Assembly (NCBI RefSeq): GCF_932294415.1
Contig: NC_065535.1
Span: 86,268,362 to 86,332,361, forward strand
From: Quercus robur
Taxonomy: Eukaryota > Streptophyta > Magnoliopsida > Fagales > Fagaceae
Length of the DNA: 64,000 bases
Direction of reading: 5' to 3'
How positions within the stretch are numbered: position 1 is the stretch's first letter; the number at the start of each line of letters is the position of its first letter. Positions 37,744-49,900 of this stretch are shown one piece after another. The notes under the pieces were generated by a model, which ran no database searches, was not told where the DNA came from, and worked only from the letters and a program-made list of their open reading frames with translations. The position numbers were made by a program, and so were the translations under genes.

Positions 37744-40700
37744 TTAGCCCAATGTCCACATATAAACCTGGCCCCCACTAGTGGCTCCTGCAAGCATGCC
37801 AACATTGTAAGGGTGTGCATCAAACCTGCATGGAATTGCTGACATGTGTGGGCTTTCTAGAGTGATTATTGTTCTTTTTTGAGCTGGGGAGATAACATCA
37901 ACTCCTCTTTTCATATTGCCAATGAAGACGTATGAATCATCCCAGCCCCAAATTGCTCTGCTCCCGCAAAAAAAGAAAAAAAAAAGATGTTAAAAACAAT
38001 CTGATTTCCGCAATAATTGGTCATCAGACCACAGTTTACAGTCCAACTTATCCTAATCACATTTGATCTTTTTCTGTGTTTTTGAAAGAGGCTTCTTTTT
38101 TTTTGGGGGGGGGTGGTTGCGGGGGGGTGTGGAGGAGGAGGGGACTACGGTCCATCTTAGCATAGCGCTGGGCATGTAAAGATGTATTTCTTTGCCTGGA
38201 CAACTGTCACCTTGATGGAGCTTTACTTCCAAAGTATGGTTACAGGGTTTCATGATGCTGGGAGCAGCAATAATGCAGGAGTTTCTAGTGTTATCTCTAA
38301 TGACCATTGATGCTGATTCAAGATAAGTTGCTTCAGGAAAACCTGGAAGAGAGGGATTTCATAGAATGGACTGGACTGTTGCTAAATCTGGTATCTTCAA
38401 TAATGCTAGAGTTTCTAGTGTTATTTCTAATGACCATTGATGCTGATTCAAGCTAAATTGCTTCAGGAAAACCTGGAAGAAGAGAGGGATTTTGTAGAAT
38501 TATCTGGACTGTTGCTATCAGATCAAAGCAGCCAGTTGTTGATTGGTGGAGGATGGTCTGGCATTCTTCTACTATCCCAAGGCATGCATTCATTTGTTGC
38601 TTGGATCTTAGAAATAGATTGACTACCCATGACAGACTCTTAAATTGGGGGTATCAAGGTAACATTTTGCATGTATTTTGAAGAGGGTATATAGACAGCA
38701 GGGATCACTTGAATTTCGAGTCCTCTTTTCCCATGAGAGTTTGGCATCAGATTGAGATGTTACGTCTGATTAGATTCAGGAGGCAGTCAAGTGGGATGTC
38801 AAATCTACAGGAAGTTTAAAGACTCTGCAGGAAAAAATCCTCAGCAGTCTCTGGGGCATCTTTGCTCAGTGTTGATTGGTGGAAAGAACTAATCGTTCAG
38901 GAGTCTGGGTTCTTGGTTACTTCACTGTAATTTGTTTTGTCTGTTATCTTAGTTGTTGTGTTGCAGTCTTAGCTGCTGGTTTGGTTTGATTTTTTGCAGC
39001 TTTTAGGCATGAGCCATTAAGGAACAGTCACCAACAATAATAGAGAATGATCTTCAGATTTGCCATAGAACATAGCAGATGGTTCAACAAAAGAAAGACA
39101 CATCAGCATTTGATAATATGACAAAAATTTGTACCTGAAAGAAGAAATCCATCTTCCTGTCTGATTGTTATGCTTAATCATTGAAGTGTTATCGAAATTA
39201 ACTCCAGTCACTATACCAACTGTGTCGTCCATGCTACATGAAGACAATTGAAAATTAATTAGTAGAATTAAGATCACATACAATCCTTTTCAAACTACCC
39301 ACACATTATATACAATACTTTGACTCTAAACAAGATAACTAATATAAGCAATATATTGCATTTAAGGGAAAAAAGAAAAAAGAAAATAATTTGCATTTGG
39401 CATACCTAAAAAGAGGAAGTTGATTAGTAGCTACAAATCCCTAACATCTCACAACTAAGACTATAAAATAAAGGGATCAACTTGAAATTTAACTTCTTCA
39501 ACAAGTGGTTTATAAGGTAATTCACTCAATCAGTATTTAACTAGTATTGGTAAATAGAATACACAGTGAAAAAGAGTCTTTTATTTGCAAAGTTTTGTAG
39601 AAATTATAAAATTATACAAAAAAGTACAGATTATGATCACTGAAGTGTACTCAGATAGTTTGAAGCAAACTACCATCTAAGAGGTTGTAAGATATTCAAT
39701 CTGAAAATCAAAGGCTTCATACAACACTGCATACCTTGTTGTTGCGAGGGAGCTTCCAGAGGGTGAGAAGTAAGCAGACTGCACAGCCCTATTGTGCCTA
39801 ACTTCCTTCAGAGGTTTGGGTTGATCTACATTAACACTTCTCAAATCCCATATGCAGGCAGTTCCATCTGAGGAACTGGTAGCCATGATGTTAGAGTTTT
39901 CTGAGTTAAAATCAATGGAATTAATCCTATCTTCATGCAAATTCCATTGGGTTGAGCATTTTCCAACCCTTTCATCCCAGAAATTAAAACCTCCACGACC
40001 CTCGCTAAAATATAAGCACTTGATATCATCTGGTCGTTGAGAAAGAGAATATATAGAATCATTACTAGAATATACCAGATCAAATACCTCCTTCTCAGCA
40101 TCCATCAATCGGATAAATCCAAAATAACAACTGGTAAAGATCTGCACTTTAAATTCAACAATTATGAATCAGCTGGAATCTTATGAATTTATGAAACTCA
40201 ACATGCGTCCAGTATTTCTATAGTGTAAGAGTGTGTAACTAGGAAGTCACAGCTAAAGTCGAATGACATTTTACAAGAGCCAGCCCAAGCAATGATATTG
40301 AACTATTCAAAGCAGATAACTCAACATGAAGATACAGTCATACATACAAAGCAAAGCCATCTGCATTCATTATTCAATCCAATGGCATCAAGGTATCCTA
40401 GAACATTTACAACCTCATTAATTCTTCTCAAATATACAGAATCATCATCAGAATTGTTAATGAAGGCTACCATATTCAAGAAAAAGAAATGCCAATGCAT
40501 GGCAAATAAGGGAAGGGGGTTGGGGAAGCATATAACAGCTTCAAAAGTGTTGGTTATTAACATATATAAGTGATATTCATTCTAATATTTACAGTGTCTA
40601 CTGCCAAAACAATGTGGTTTGGTCTATGAGGAAAAAACATATACATTGCAAGTAAAGCAACAACTTCAACAATAACTTAGGTTAACATTAAAAAGATATG

Positions 40701-42006
40701 CATTATTGCTTTACAATTCATCTATCACCCATTCTGTACATATCATATAAAGAGATGATTCTACAGCTCCAATTCACTTCCAACCAAAGTAATACATAAC
40801 TGTACAATGAAAAACACCACTACTGTCTAGTAAATAAGAAGTTGCATTCAAATTTCAAAATCTCGTAACAGAAATTCTTATGCTAGTGCTACTACTAATT
40901 AATTCATCATCTTCCTGAGGATACCATGTGACAGTAACTCAGCAAGATTGTGTTATGACAAAGTAGTAATAAGATAATACAATCTCAAAATGTACATGTG
41001 GTATACTATTTCTACAACTATTTAACACACCAACACTAAATGCAGAGTACTTATAACATTTATAGGCAATCAATTACACACTATTGTAAACATTAAGTAC
41101 AATACAAGCAATCTTTTCAAACCAAATTACCTTTGATGAGCATTGTTGCTGGATGGAAATCCCGGAAATGGGACCAGGATGTGGATGATACAAATAAATC
41201 CCGTCATCTTTATCCATACTAGAATCAACATCCCAAAACCCAACATCCCCAAACTTGTTCCCAACCACAATCAATTTCGAATTGCTACAAGGCAAAAACC
41301 GCACATTCATTATCCTCCCCGGCACAACTCGCGCAATATTCTCTGGATTCAGACTCAAAGAACCCAATTCCAAACGATCACACACACCCTTTATCGAATC
41401 CCCACCATTTTCATAACCAAAATCCTCATGGGGTTTCTTTGAAACGCCCAAAATCCTTTCCATTAGTAGTTTATCGGAGCCGGCTCCACGATAAGCATCT
41501 CTGCTACTAAGAGGCCCCAAATCTCGCGGCGAAGGGTTGGATTGGGTTAAAGCTTTTGCAGCCACAGGAGTTGCTTCGACAGTATCGTCTAGAGCTTTGA
41601 AGTCAGAGTATTCTGGTGGCATTCCACGAGTGCGCAGGGACCTTCGGATTACGATTGGGGATTGAGTTCTGGGCTTCTTCTCCGGACTCACTTTGTACGA
41701 TTTAGTTACAACTCTGCCACAATAAAAACAAAAAACAAAAGAAATTTAAAATTTTGAGGAATGGGTTTTCCATTTTGGATAAAAATATTGATGGGTTTTG
41801 GTTTTTGGATGTGTTGTTACAAAGATGGGTTTTCATTGAAAGTAAAATTTAGAGAGAGAGAGAGACCTTTGGCGCTTAGCAGAGGAAGAGGCGGAGAGCT
41901 CAGTGGCTTTGGAGTGGATTTTAAGAGCAGCCATCATTTCGTCGTTTCGACGAATGTTCTCGAGGCGCTTCCGCTCGTATTCTGTGAGTTTCTGAGACGA
42001 CGCCAT
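37744..42006 (-). CDS. WD repeat protein of the WDR76/CMR1 type
   Basis: Exons on the minus strand: 42006-41867, 41713-41131, 40141-39735, 39233-39135, 37957-37744; 480 residues. Residues 1-60 are charged and helical (LTEYERKRLENIRRNDEMMA), then a low-complexity basic part, then the RSLRTRGMPPEYSDF motif, which I connect with the CMR1/WDR76 family. WD40 blades start near residue 155 (VGNKFGDVGFWDVDS) and continue with GGFNFWDERVGK, TSSSDGTACIWDLRS, a partial FSPSGSSLAT, and a last strand GGQVYMWTLG before TAA. Members bind damaged or modified DNA/chromatin and CUL4-DDB1; the plant relative I have in mind is DROUGHT SENSITIVE 1, from memory only. Two E2F sites lie upstream. The start codon was chosen because the frame before it is a (GA)n leader. 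Confidence 0.85.
38265..38478. repeat. Direct repeat of about 90 bp in WD40 intron 4
   Basis: 38275-38352 and 38402-38480 share GAGTTTCTAGTGTTAT, TCTAATGACCATTGATGCTG and GCTTCAGGAAAACCTGGAAG with few differences. Intron 4 (37958-39134) also contains a G-rich stretch at 38105-38140. No gene. Confidence 0.65.
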
Positions 42007-42029
42007 GGGAGAGTCAAAAGACAGAGCTT

Positions 42030-42056
42030 GAGAGAGAGAGAGAGAGAGAGAGAGAG
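42030..42056 (-). repeat. (CT/GA)n tract in the WD40 gene leader
   Basis: About 13 GA units 24 bp before the ATG at 42006. MCM5 and the FAD gene have the same kind of leader. Confidence 0.6.
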
Positions 42057-42156
42057 CGGTTCTATTTGGAATTTGGGAAGTGTCAAATGTAGAAAATATA
42101 TAAATACGGGGGTGTTGTGTAATTGTGTAGAGTACTGTAGATGCGTGTGTTGGTTT

Positions 42157-42165
42157 GGCGGGAAA
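42157..42165 (-). promoter_or_regulatory. E2F site (proximal) of the WD40 promoter
   Basis: The coding strand reads TTTCCCGCC followed by AAA, 150 bp upstream of the ATG; a full E2F consensus. Confidence 0.75.
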
Positions 42166-42172
42166 TGGATTT

Positions 42173-42181
42173 GGCGGGAAT
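42173..42181 (-). promoter_or_regulatory. E2F site (distal) of the WD40 promoter
   Basis: The coding strand reads ATTCCCGCC+AAA, 16 bp from the other site and in the same direction. The pair mirrors that of MCM5 in order, spacing and distance to the start. Confidence 0.7.
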
Positions 42182-42319
42182 GAAAATGTCATAATAGTGT
42201 AGGACAGGAGAGAGAGAGGCAGAGCATTTTGAACAAAATTGTCTTTCTCAATTGTCATTTGGATTTGGGACAATGTGATTGGATTGGAACCGAATGATAG
42301 TGGCACTAAACTTCTGATA

Positions 42320-42716
42320 TCTAGGAAAATTCTCGTATAAGACCGTTCATACGATACTTACTCATTATGAGACTGATATTTATATTTATACTATTATTTA
42401 TTGGATTTCCTATATTTGGAATCTTCATTTATTTATTTTTTTTTTGGTTTAAAAATGCCCTTACACCCTATGTCTAAGTAGAAACAAAATTAAAGGACAA
42501 TCCGGTAAAAATACAACTCTAATTCCTACTAAAACATTGCCTAAAAAATAAGACTACGCTTTTATTGATTTTCAAATTACTTTGTACACTTATAAATTAA
42601 ATTCTCTAAATAAAAATTATGTATACAAAATAAAAACACTAGTATTTTTTTTTAATTTTGCTATAATAAAAAAAAAACATCATCGCACGTGCAAAGCACA
42701 TGACTGATGAGGCTAG
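42320..42716 (+). mobile_element. Non-autonomous Helitron, 397 bp
   Basis: Begins TCTAGG, ends CTAG, and inserts between A and T without target duplication. The 3' end has a short hairpin (GTGC AAA GCAC) followed by a GATGAGGCTAG tail. The duplicated copy keeps the uninterrupted site (GATA/TCATAT at 51270/51271), which fixes both ends. No Rep/helicase ORF. Confidence 0.85.
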
Positions 42717-43279
42717 TCATATATTACATTTTTTTTAATTCACTATTTATATTTAGGCAAAGCAAAAATGTAGAGTGCACCTTATTTGGCCAAAATTTAT
42801 TTTAGGCTTTTAATTTTGTTTTTGTTCAAATGAATCATTTATTCAATTAAGGCATCTTTGTTCCAATCCCAAAAAAGAATTAAGGTATTTTTGTCAATTT
42901 CTATTAAAAGATTTTTTAATTTAAAATTTTTGTAAAATAAAATTTTGGACACTTAATAACAACATTTAACAATGATTGACGGATAGATCTTAACGGTTCG
43001 TTTGGATTGAGGGGGAGGTCAGAGAAGTGGAAGGGGGTAGAGTACAAATGAATAAACTTGAAACTTAGAGGTCTTAACTGAAAGGAAAGTAAATTTAAAA
43101 AACTCAAATGAATTTTGGTCAAACTCAGAGAATGCACTTTGCATTTTTTTCACATATTTATTATCGTATTAATTTGTAATTTTTTACGAAGAATTTAAAA
43201 ATAATATTAATAGTAATCAAAATACAACCGCCTCAACAGTTGGAGTAAAACAAGGAGGAATTTCCTCTGATCAAGAATA

Positions 43280-43455
43280 TGAAACTAAGAACTTTTTACT
43301 AAAAATACTGTAGATAAAACTAAAAAGAAGCTGAAACAGTAGGATCCATAAATAGTACAAAAAAGTGTAATAAGACCTATGAATAGTACAAAAAATAAGC
43401 TAAATAGTAAAAAAAAACTGGTTTTTTAAGCTAAAGCCAAATACAACTGACATAT
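43280..43455. mobile_element. MITE-like repeat, related to 36445-36645
   Basis: Present in copy 1 and absent at the matching place of copy 2. Shares several phrases with the unit in the FAD gene. The ends are not exact. Confidence 0.4.
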
Positions 43456-44645
43456 TCACTGCAAGAATTTCCTCCAAAAGCATCCATATGTTGCCATATC
43501 TAATTTGAGCGCTTTTACCAAACATAAACCACTTCTTGGTCATCCCATTCAACAACAACAAAGTCAAAAATACCAATTTCCAAGCAAAACATGATAACGA
43601 TGAATGGAATCAGAACTTGGAGTTAGAGGACAGAAGTATTAAAAAAAAAAATCATTATGAACCTCCTAATAAGTATTCATTTAGTATTAAGTATTAACAA
43701 TTTGTTAACAAAGATAAAGATACAAAAAATCATTGGTTTTTAATAAGTTAATACATAACAATACAATTATGTATGAAAATGGAACTCAGTGTGTTTTTAA
43801 ATCTTTTTAAAATCATCTATTATTGAATTCGTACTAATTGTTGTAGTGATATCCCTTTCAATGAATAATATCATAAAATTTGTCAAATAATCATATTCCA
43901 TCTTGTTGCGAAAGTCAATTTTCATGACATTCTTAGTTGACAATTTTCACTCTATAGTTGCAATTAAAATTAGAAAAATAAACACAAGCATGACCACTCT
44001 ACAATCAAGCGGGTAGTATTATGATTTTTTTAGTTCTCACCATCCATTGACACAATCAAACGGGTAGTATTATTTAATTTGCCAAAGACTTTGTAACTGA
44101 ATTGGCACCTTTCTATGTATTAAGTACTCTGGGATCTAAGGTGGGGAACGATTTGAATTGCGTGGTTAGCAGTATATTATAATTACCTCTCAAAAAAAAA
44201 AATTATGTTGAATAAGGGAAAAATTATTTTGTTTAAAGAGCCAAGTCGTCTATTTTGGGTAAAATTAGTTCATTCTGCTTAAATTTTTTTAGCTTTACTA
44301 TTGGAAAATTTTGTTGTTGGGCTAATTTTTTGAGCTTGTTAATTTTGTTTTAAATTCTAGATCTATACATTTTTTTAATAGCTTATAAAATTGTCAATGT
44401 ATTGTTAAGGATGGTTAAATGTCATTTTATTGAATCAAATTGCTAAAATTAATGCTTAGTATTTAAAAAAAAATTTGGGGGGGGGGGGGGAGAGGGGAAA
44501 ATTCCCCTAAGGTCCAAGAATACCTCCATCCATTTTGATCACTTCTAGAGCAGCAAATGCATGAGAGACTAACCATGAATAGAGAGATGACAACATTGTA
44601 TTTGTACACCTTGCCCTAATCACATTAATTTCTGAATGAGTTCAT

Positions 44646-44841
44646 TTAACGAGTATTCTTAGGGTATTTGTTTTTTGATAGACCTTAATTCATTTGTTAA
44701 TGGACCATTTTATAAAAGTTTTTATACCACTTTCATGATAAATATAAAAATATGTTAAAAAATCAATTACTTTTTTCATTCCTTATAAAACGTTTTTAAA
44801 AATATTGCATAAATCAATGGCCTTAGGGCGTCCATATTAAC
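44646..44841. mobile_element. MITE with TTAACGxxT..CTTAGGG termini
   Basis: Left TTAACGAGTATTCTTAGGG and right end inverse of GTTAATATGGACGCCCTAAGG; the interior resembles the MITE at 34591-35507 (CATTTGTTAATGGAC.ATTTTA). Confidence 0.5.
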
Positions 44842-45147
44842 ATTTTCACTTGTAAATTTATGTAGTAAACTTTGTAATAGTTTTAGCATTTTTCATAGAG
44901 GACTTACTTAGGAAATAGAAATCTTATATCTCACTTTTTATGTTCCACTTTATAATTAACAATTTATGGTATGTCAATGTCTATTTTTTTATTTAATTTT
45001 AAACTTTGGTTATTTTATAAGGAAAGTAAAAGAGAATACATGACAAGTTATAATTGGTAGAATATAAAATAAAACTCAAATACATGTATTAGAAGATGGA
45101 CTAAAATTAAGCAACCATTACTTGAGAAAACATAACCACTAGTCACT

Positions 45148-45157
<10 letters not shown>

Positions 45158-45178
<21 letters not shown>
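45158..45178 (+). repeat. Poly(G) run
   Basis: 21 G after a T run. The duplicated copy near 55235 has only four G here, so the run grew after duplication or shrank in the other copy. Confidence 0.7.
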
Positions 45179-45445
45179 TGTTGTTGTGATTTGGATGATC
45201 TGACCAAATTTCAACAAGTTGCAATCCCTATTTCTTGTAAGATGAATCTAACTTTTGTTTCATGTGGAATAAATAAATTTTTTTTTTAAAAAAAAACCAT
45301 CTTTTTTTTTTGTTTTCAATCCATAGGTCGAATGATCTATGGTCTAGTGGTTGCCTTGAACCTTAAAATTTCATTCATGACATCCATTTAGGGGAAATAC
45401 ATAGAAATTGATGTTTCACAATCATCTAAAATTACAATAAACAAT

Positions 45446-46253
45446 CTCCTGACTAGGGATGACAATAAAAGCTTGACCCGCGAATACTCGGCTCGACCCA
45501 ACCCTAATGGGCCAAATTTTACCCGGTCCGATAAATAATAGGGTCGGATATGGATTTAAAAAAAAAAAAAAAAAACTCGGAATGGGTCCAGGTCAAGTTT
45601 GGGTTTTTTGCATATCAGGCCCAAACCCGACCCATATACATATATATAATATTAAAAAAAAATAAAAAACCATAGATATAAATACTCTATTTCTCCTATC
45701 AGATTTCATTTCCCAAACCCTAACCCTCACCTCTCTCTCTCTCTCTCTCAGAGGCTCTCACACACTGCCGCCGGCCACCCACTTTTGCTGATCTTAACAA
45801 ACCAAAATACAAATCCAAATCCTTACTGCCGTCATCATCTTCGCTTCATTACCGGCGTTACTATTATCACCATCATCTTCATCATAAATCTGACAGCAAG
45901 ATTGAAACAACGCCGTCGCAGCATAGAGCCTCTCAACGATCCCATCTCTTCGTTGCTTCAACTCGCTACCATAATCCATAGACGCCACCAAAATTGCTAT
46001 CTCTATAAACATCCACACATCCACACCTGAAGTCTCTAGAACCATTCCTGAAATCATCTATATCCATTGTTTTGTCCTCTCTTTTTAATATATATATATA
46101 TATATAAATTGTATATGAAACGAAACAATATCATATTGAAGATTGAAAATAGTTTTTGTTTGTGATTTGTATATATATATATATATATATATTTTGATGG
46201 GTGTGATTTGTATTTTTGTTTATGTTTGTGATCGAAACAGTTTTTGTGGTTGT

Positions 46254-46293
<40 letters not shown>

Positions 46294-46506
46294 GGATTAG
46301 ATTGGGCCATAGATTAGGCCTTCTAAATAGGCGGCAGAAGTGGCTAGACGAGGCCCGTGGGCCTCGACAGGGCAGGTTTGGGCCCTGCAAAAAAAAACTT
46401 GTTTGTTAAACAGGCCGGGTTTAGGTAACGGATAAGGCTTGCGGGTTGGGTTCGGATATCAAAAAACCCAGCCCAAACCCGACCTTTTGCCATTCCTACT
46501 CCTGAC
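45446..46506. mobile_element. hAT-type element, 1045 bp, with gene-like interior
   Basis: Exact 8-bp target duplications CTCCTGAC (45446-45453 and 46499-46506). The ends are TAGGGATGACAATAAAAG and the inverse of TAGGAATGGCAAAAGG. Copy 2 has a single CTCCTGAC at 55431-55438, the empty site. Sub-terminal regions are rich in GGGTTGGG/CCAAACCCGA words. The centre (about 45690-46060) looks like a plant gene leader plus a short open stretch (AAACCCTAACCCT, CT tract, codon-like sequence) and may be captured host DNA. No transposase. Confidence 0.88.
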
Positions 46507-46748
46507 TTAGAGAAATCATATAGTCATCAGAGTAGGGCAATATGCGTCTATTTTCCTTGCTTAATAGATATTATTGGGGGGCAACATATCTATAAAGCAA
46601 AGTGGTTTGGGAAAAAAAAATTTTAATTAAAATTTTGAGAAATGGGTTTTCCATGTTGGGTAAAAAAAATGATGGGTTTTGGTTTTTAGATGTGTTATAC
46701 AAAGATGGGTTTTCAATTTCATTGAAAGTTAAATTTAGAGAGAGAGAC

Positions 46749-46889
46749 CTTTGACACTTAGCAAAGGAAGAGGCAGAGAGCTTAGGGGATTTTGGAGTTG
46801 ATTTAAAGAGCAGCCATCATTTCGTCTTTTGTATGAATGTTCTCGAGGCACTTCCACTTGTATTTTATGAGTTTCTGAGACGACGCTAT
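46749..46889 (-). pseudogene. Duplicated exon 1 of the WD40 gene, decayed
   Basis: Aligns base by base with 41867-42006. The start codon has become ATA (46889-46887), many codons changed, and after MMAAL an in-frame TAA (46805-46803) appears. The donor site GGTCTC is kept. There are no further exons in this copy, because the duplication covered only the 5' end of the gene. Confidence 0.88.
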
Positions 46890-46968
46890 GGGAGTGTCGA
46901 GAGAGAGAGGAGGATTCTATTTGGAATATATATATGTGTGTGTGGAAATGCTAACGGATATCCTTAGG

Positions 46969-49900
46969 TTTTTTTTTTTTTTTTTTTTTTTGAGAAACCG
47001 CCCCCTAAAAAAAGGGGGGGAGCTATGATTCCAATAAAATTTCATCAAGATAGACTACATTAGAGACAGCAGGGACTTCTTCAATCCATGTACAAAAAGG
47101 AAAGAAATTACATGCAGCTCTTGCTAAGCTATGAGCTACCTTGTTTCCTTGCCTACGTGTATGCCTAAAAGCTAAGTGCCTGAAATGGGAGGAAAGGACC
47201 TTGATGTCAGCAAGAATGTGACCAAAGCTTGCCGAAGAGAAACTCTCATTCTTCATAGCTCGGATAGCTGTGTCCGAGTCGCCTTCCAAGATGATATGAT
47301 CAAACCCAAGCTCTTGAGCAAAAGAAAGAGCTCGTCTTGCTGCCAACACTTCCACCATCTCCACTGAGGTGGGTAGTGGAACTACTTGTGTTAATGCAGC
47401 CATAACTAGACCATGGTCGTTGCGAATAATGGCTCCCAGCCCTGCAACATCCTTTGCTTGAAAGGTGGCGCCATCAAAGTTAATTTTTACCCAGTCCAAA
47501 GGGGGCGGTTCCCACTTGGTGAGGCTTCGGGTGAGAGTAGGAGAAGGTGCCGAGATGTGGGCTTGATGAAATTTCTGAAGTGCATCTCTTGCCATATAGT
47601 AAAGAAGTCTTAAATCCAGCACAGATTCACCCAGACGGAGCCTATTCCTTCTATTCCAGATTAGCGATGTGGTCATTGCAACCAGATCCGTGGGGTGGCC
47701 TTTCTCCATGGATACCTAAATAATTTCCAGGAAGTTTGAGCAGTCCTTAGCATCGCTCCTAAGAGGGCCAAAATGAGCATCCCAGACCATACCCAGTTTT
47801 GAGCACATCCATAGCGCATGCAGAGAGGATTCCGACACTGATCCATAGACTTGGCATGTAGCATCAGATAAGACTTTCCGTTTCATCAGGTTGACTCGAG
47901 ACGGAAGAGCATCAGAGCCTGCCCGTCACAGCAGCGTTTTAATTCTGTTTGGGATGTTCAATTTCCATAGCCCCTTCCAGGTGCTTCTTTGTTGCGGGGG
48001 GGCAGAGGGGCCCGCTACAGAGGATAGCTCGCCCTCAACCAAAAATCTGTACCTAGCTTTCACAGAGTAGACACCATCCACCTTCCCCGGCCAGTATAGC
48101 TGATCCTTAGCTTCGGTGAAGCTCAGAGGTATTGATTTGATCAACTTGGCTTCCAAAGGAAGGAAGTTATTATCAACAGCATCTTCAATCCAGCAGCTTC
48201 TATCCCTGTCAATTAGTACAGATACCTGCGCATCGCTGCCAAGGAAAGATGGAGGAGATTGGACCTTAGCACAGTGAGGATCCGGCAGCCACCTATCATG
48301 GAATATGCGGATATTTTCTCCATCACCCACCCTCCAATTGGCACCCTTTTTTATGATCTCCCGCCCCTTTAGGATACTTTTCCAAGCAAAAGAACCAACA
48401 CCATCCTTTGCCTCAAGGATATTCCCCTTCGGAAAAAATTTTGCTTTGAAAAATCTATGGATGAGCGAGTTTTTTTCCTCTAATAGCTTCCACACTTGCT
48501 TTGCCAACATGGCGTCGTTAAACTTTTGGAGTTCCTTGAACCCCATACCCCCTAGGTCCTTTGGGAGGCAAAGGTTGCTCCACTTTGACCAATGGATTTT
48601 CCTTTGCTCCCCTCTCTGGCCCCACCAGAATTTCCGGATTAGCTGTTCGATGTTGTTGCACAAAGTAATGGGCAGCTTGAAACAACTCATGGCGAAGGTT
48701 GGTATAGCCTGAACTACCGCTTTCAACAACACCTCACGACCCGCTTGGGAAAGAAGTTGTTCTTTCCACCCTTGCAACTTCGCCCAAACCCTTTCCTTGA
48801 TGAATCTTAGGCTGGCCTTTTTGTTTCTGCCCACTAGGGTAGGAAGGCCGAGGTATTTCTCATATTGCTTGACCTCTTGGGCCCCAAGATGGTTTGTGAT
48901 CTGATATATGGATTCCGTTGGAGTTGAGTTGCTGAAGAAAAGAGAGGTTTTTGATCTATTTAGCTGCTGCCCTGAAGCACTCTCATAACTACTCAAAAGG
49001 TCTTGGATTTTTTGGCATTCCTCCATGAAGGATCTACAAAAAAGCAAGCTATCGTCGGCGAAGAAAAGGTGGGTCAGTCGGGGGCCCTTTCTACAAATGG
49101 AGACTCCTCTAATTTGGTCTGAGGTTGCCGCATGGTGGAGTAAACTATGGAGACCTTCCGTACAAAAAAGAAACAGGTAAGGGGAGAGGGGGTCTCCTTG
49201 CCTAATACCTCTAGTGGGGTGGATAGAGGCTGAGGGTTCACCATTGATAAGGATCGAATAGCTAACCGATGAAATGCATTCCATCATTAAGGCTACCCAC
49301 CTATCTGCAAAACCCATACGTTTCATCATTAGTTCCAAGTATTTCCATTCAACACGGTCGTACACTTTACTCATATCGAGTTTCAGCGCCATGAAGCCCG
49401 AACTGCCTGCTTGGTGATGTTTCATGTAGTGCAGCGTTTCGAAAGCCATTAAGATATTATCTGTAATCACCCGACCTGCCTGAAACGCACTTTGATTTTC
49501 TGAGATTATTGATGGGAGGATAATTTTGAGTCTATTTGCTAACACCTTAGACACTAATTTATCAATCACACTACATAAGCTTATAGGGCGGTATTCAGAG
49601 ATACATTCAGGAGATTTTACTTTAGGAATTAAAGCAATATGAGTATGATTTATGTCAGTAGGAATCTTACAGTTTTGCAAGCAGTCAAGAACGGCAGAGC
49701 AAACATCCTCTCCCACCGTGCTCCAAAAAGTTTGAAAGAAGAGCGGGGGCATGCCGTCTGGGCCCAGAGCAGTGATGGGAGCCATTTGTTTCATGGCTAG
49801 TTCAATTTCCTCTCTATTGAATTGGCGGAGTAGCATCTCATTCATGTCTTCAGTGACTAAGGGTTGAACCTTTTGGAGAACTTCTTCAAAGTTTGAAGGG

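Larger units (their letters stand above)
41737..46608. repeat. Tandem segmental duplication, copy 1 (with the live WD40 promoter)
   Basis: Part of intron 1, exon 1, promoter and upstream flank of the WD40 gene. It matches 46609-55800 in the same order and direction: intron/exon 1 (41737-42006 with 46612-46889), promoter (42090-42330 with 51090-51280), flank (42740-43260 with 53780-54350; 43455-45453 with 54550-55438; 46499-46608 with 55431-55800). Private insertions in this copy: a Helitron, a MITE near 43280-43455, a MITE at 44646-44841, and a hAT element. The spacer has no gene of its own. Confidence 0.85.

Noticed and set aside
38437-38622. 61-codon frame in WD40 intron 4 as an extra exon
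   Set aside because: It lies on the opposite strand of the gene, covers a duplicated stretch, and has no similarity that I recognise.
45785-46030. 81-codon open frame in the hAT element
   Set aside because: No recognisable domain, Thr/Ile-rich, no conserved start context. I treat it as part of a possible captured fragment, not a gene.
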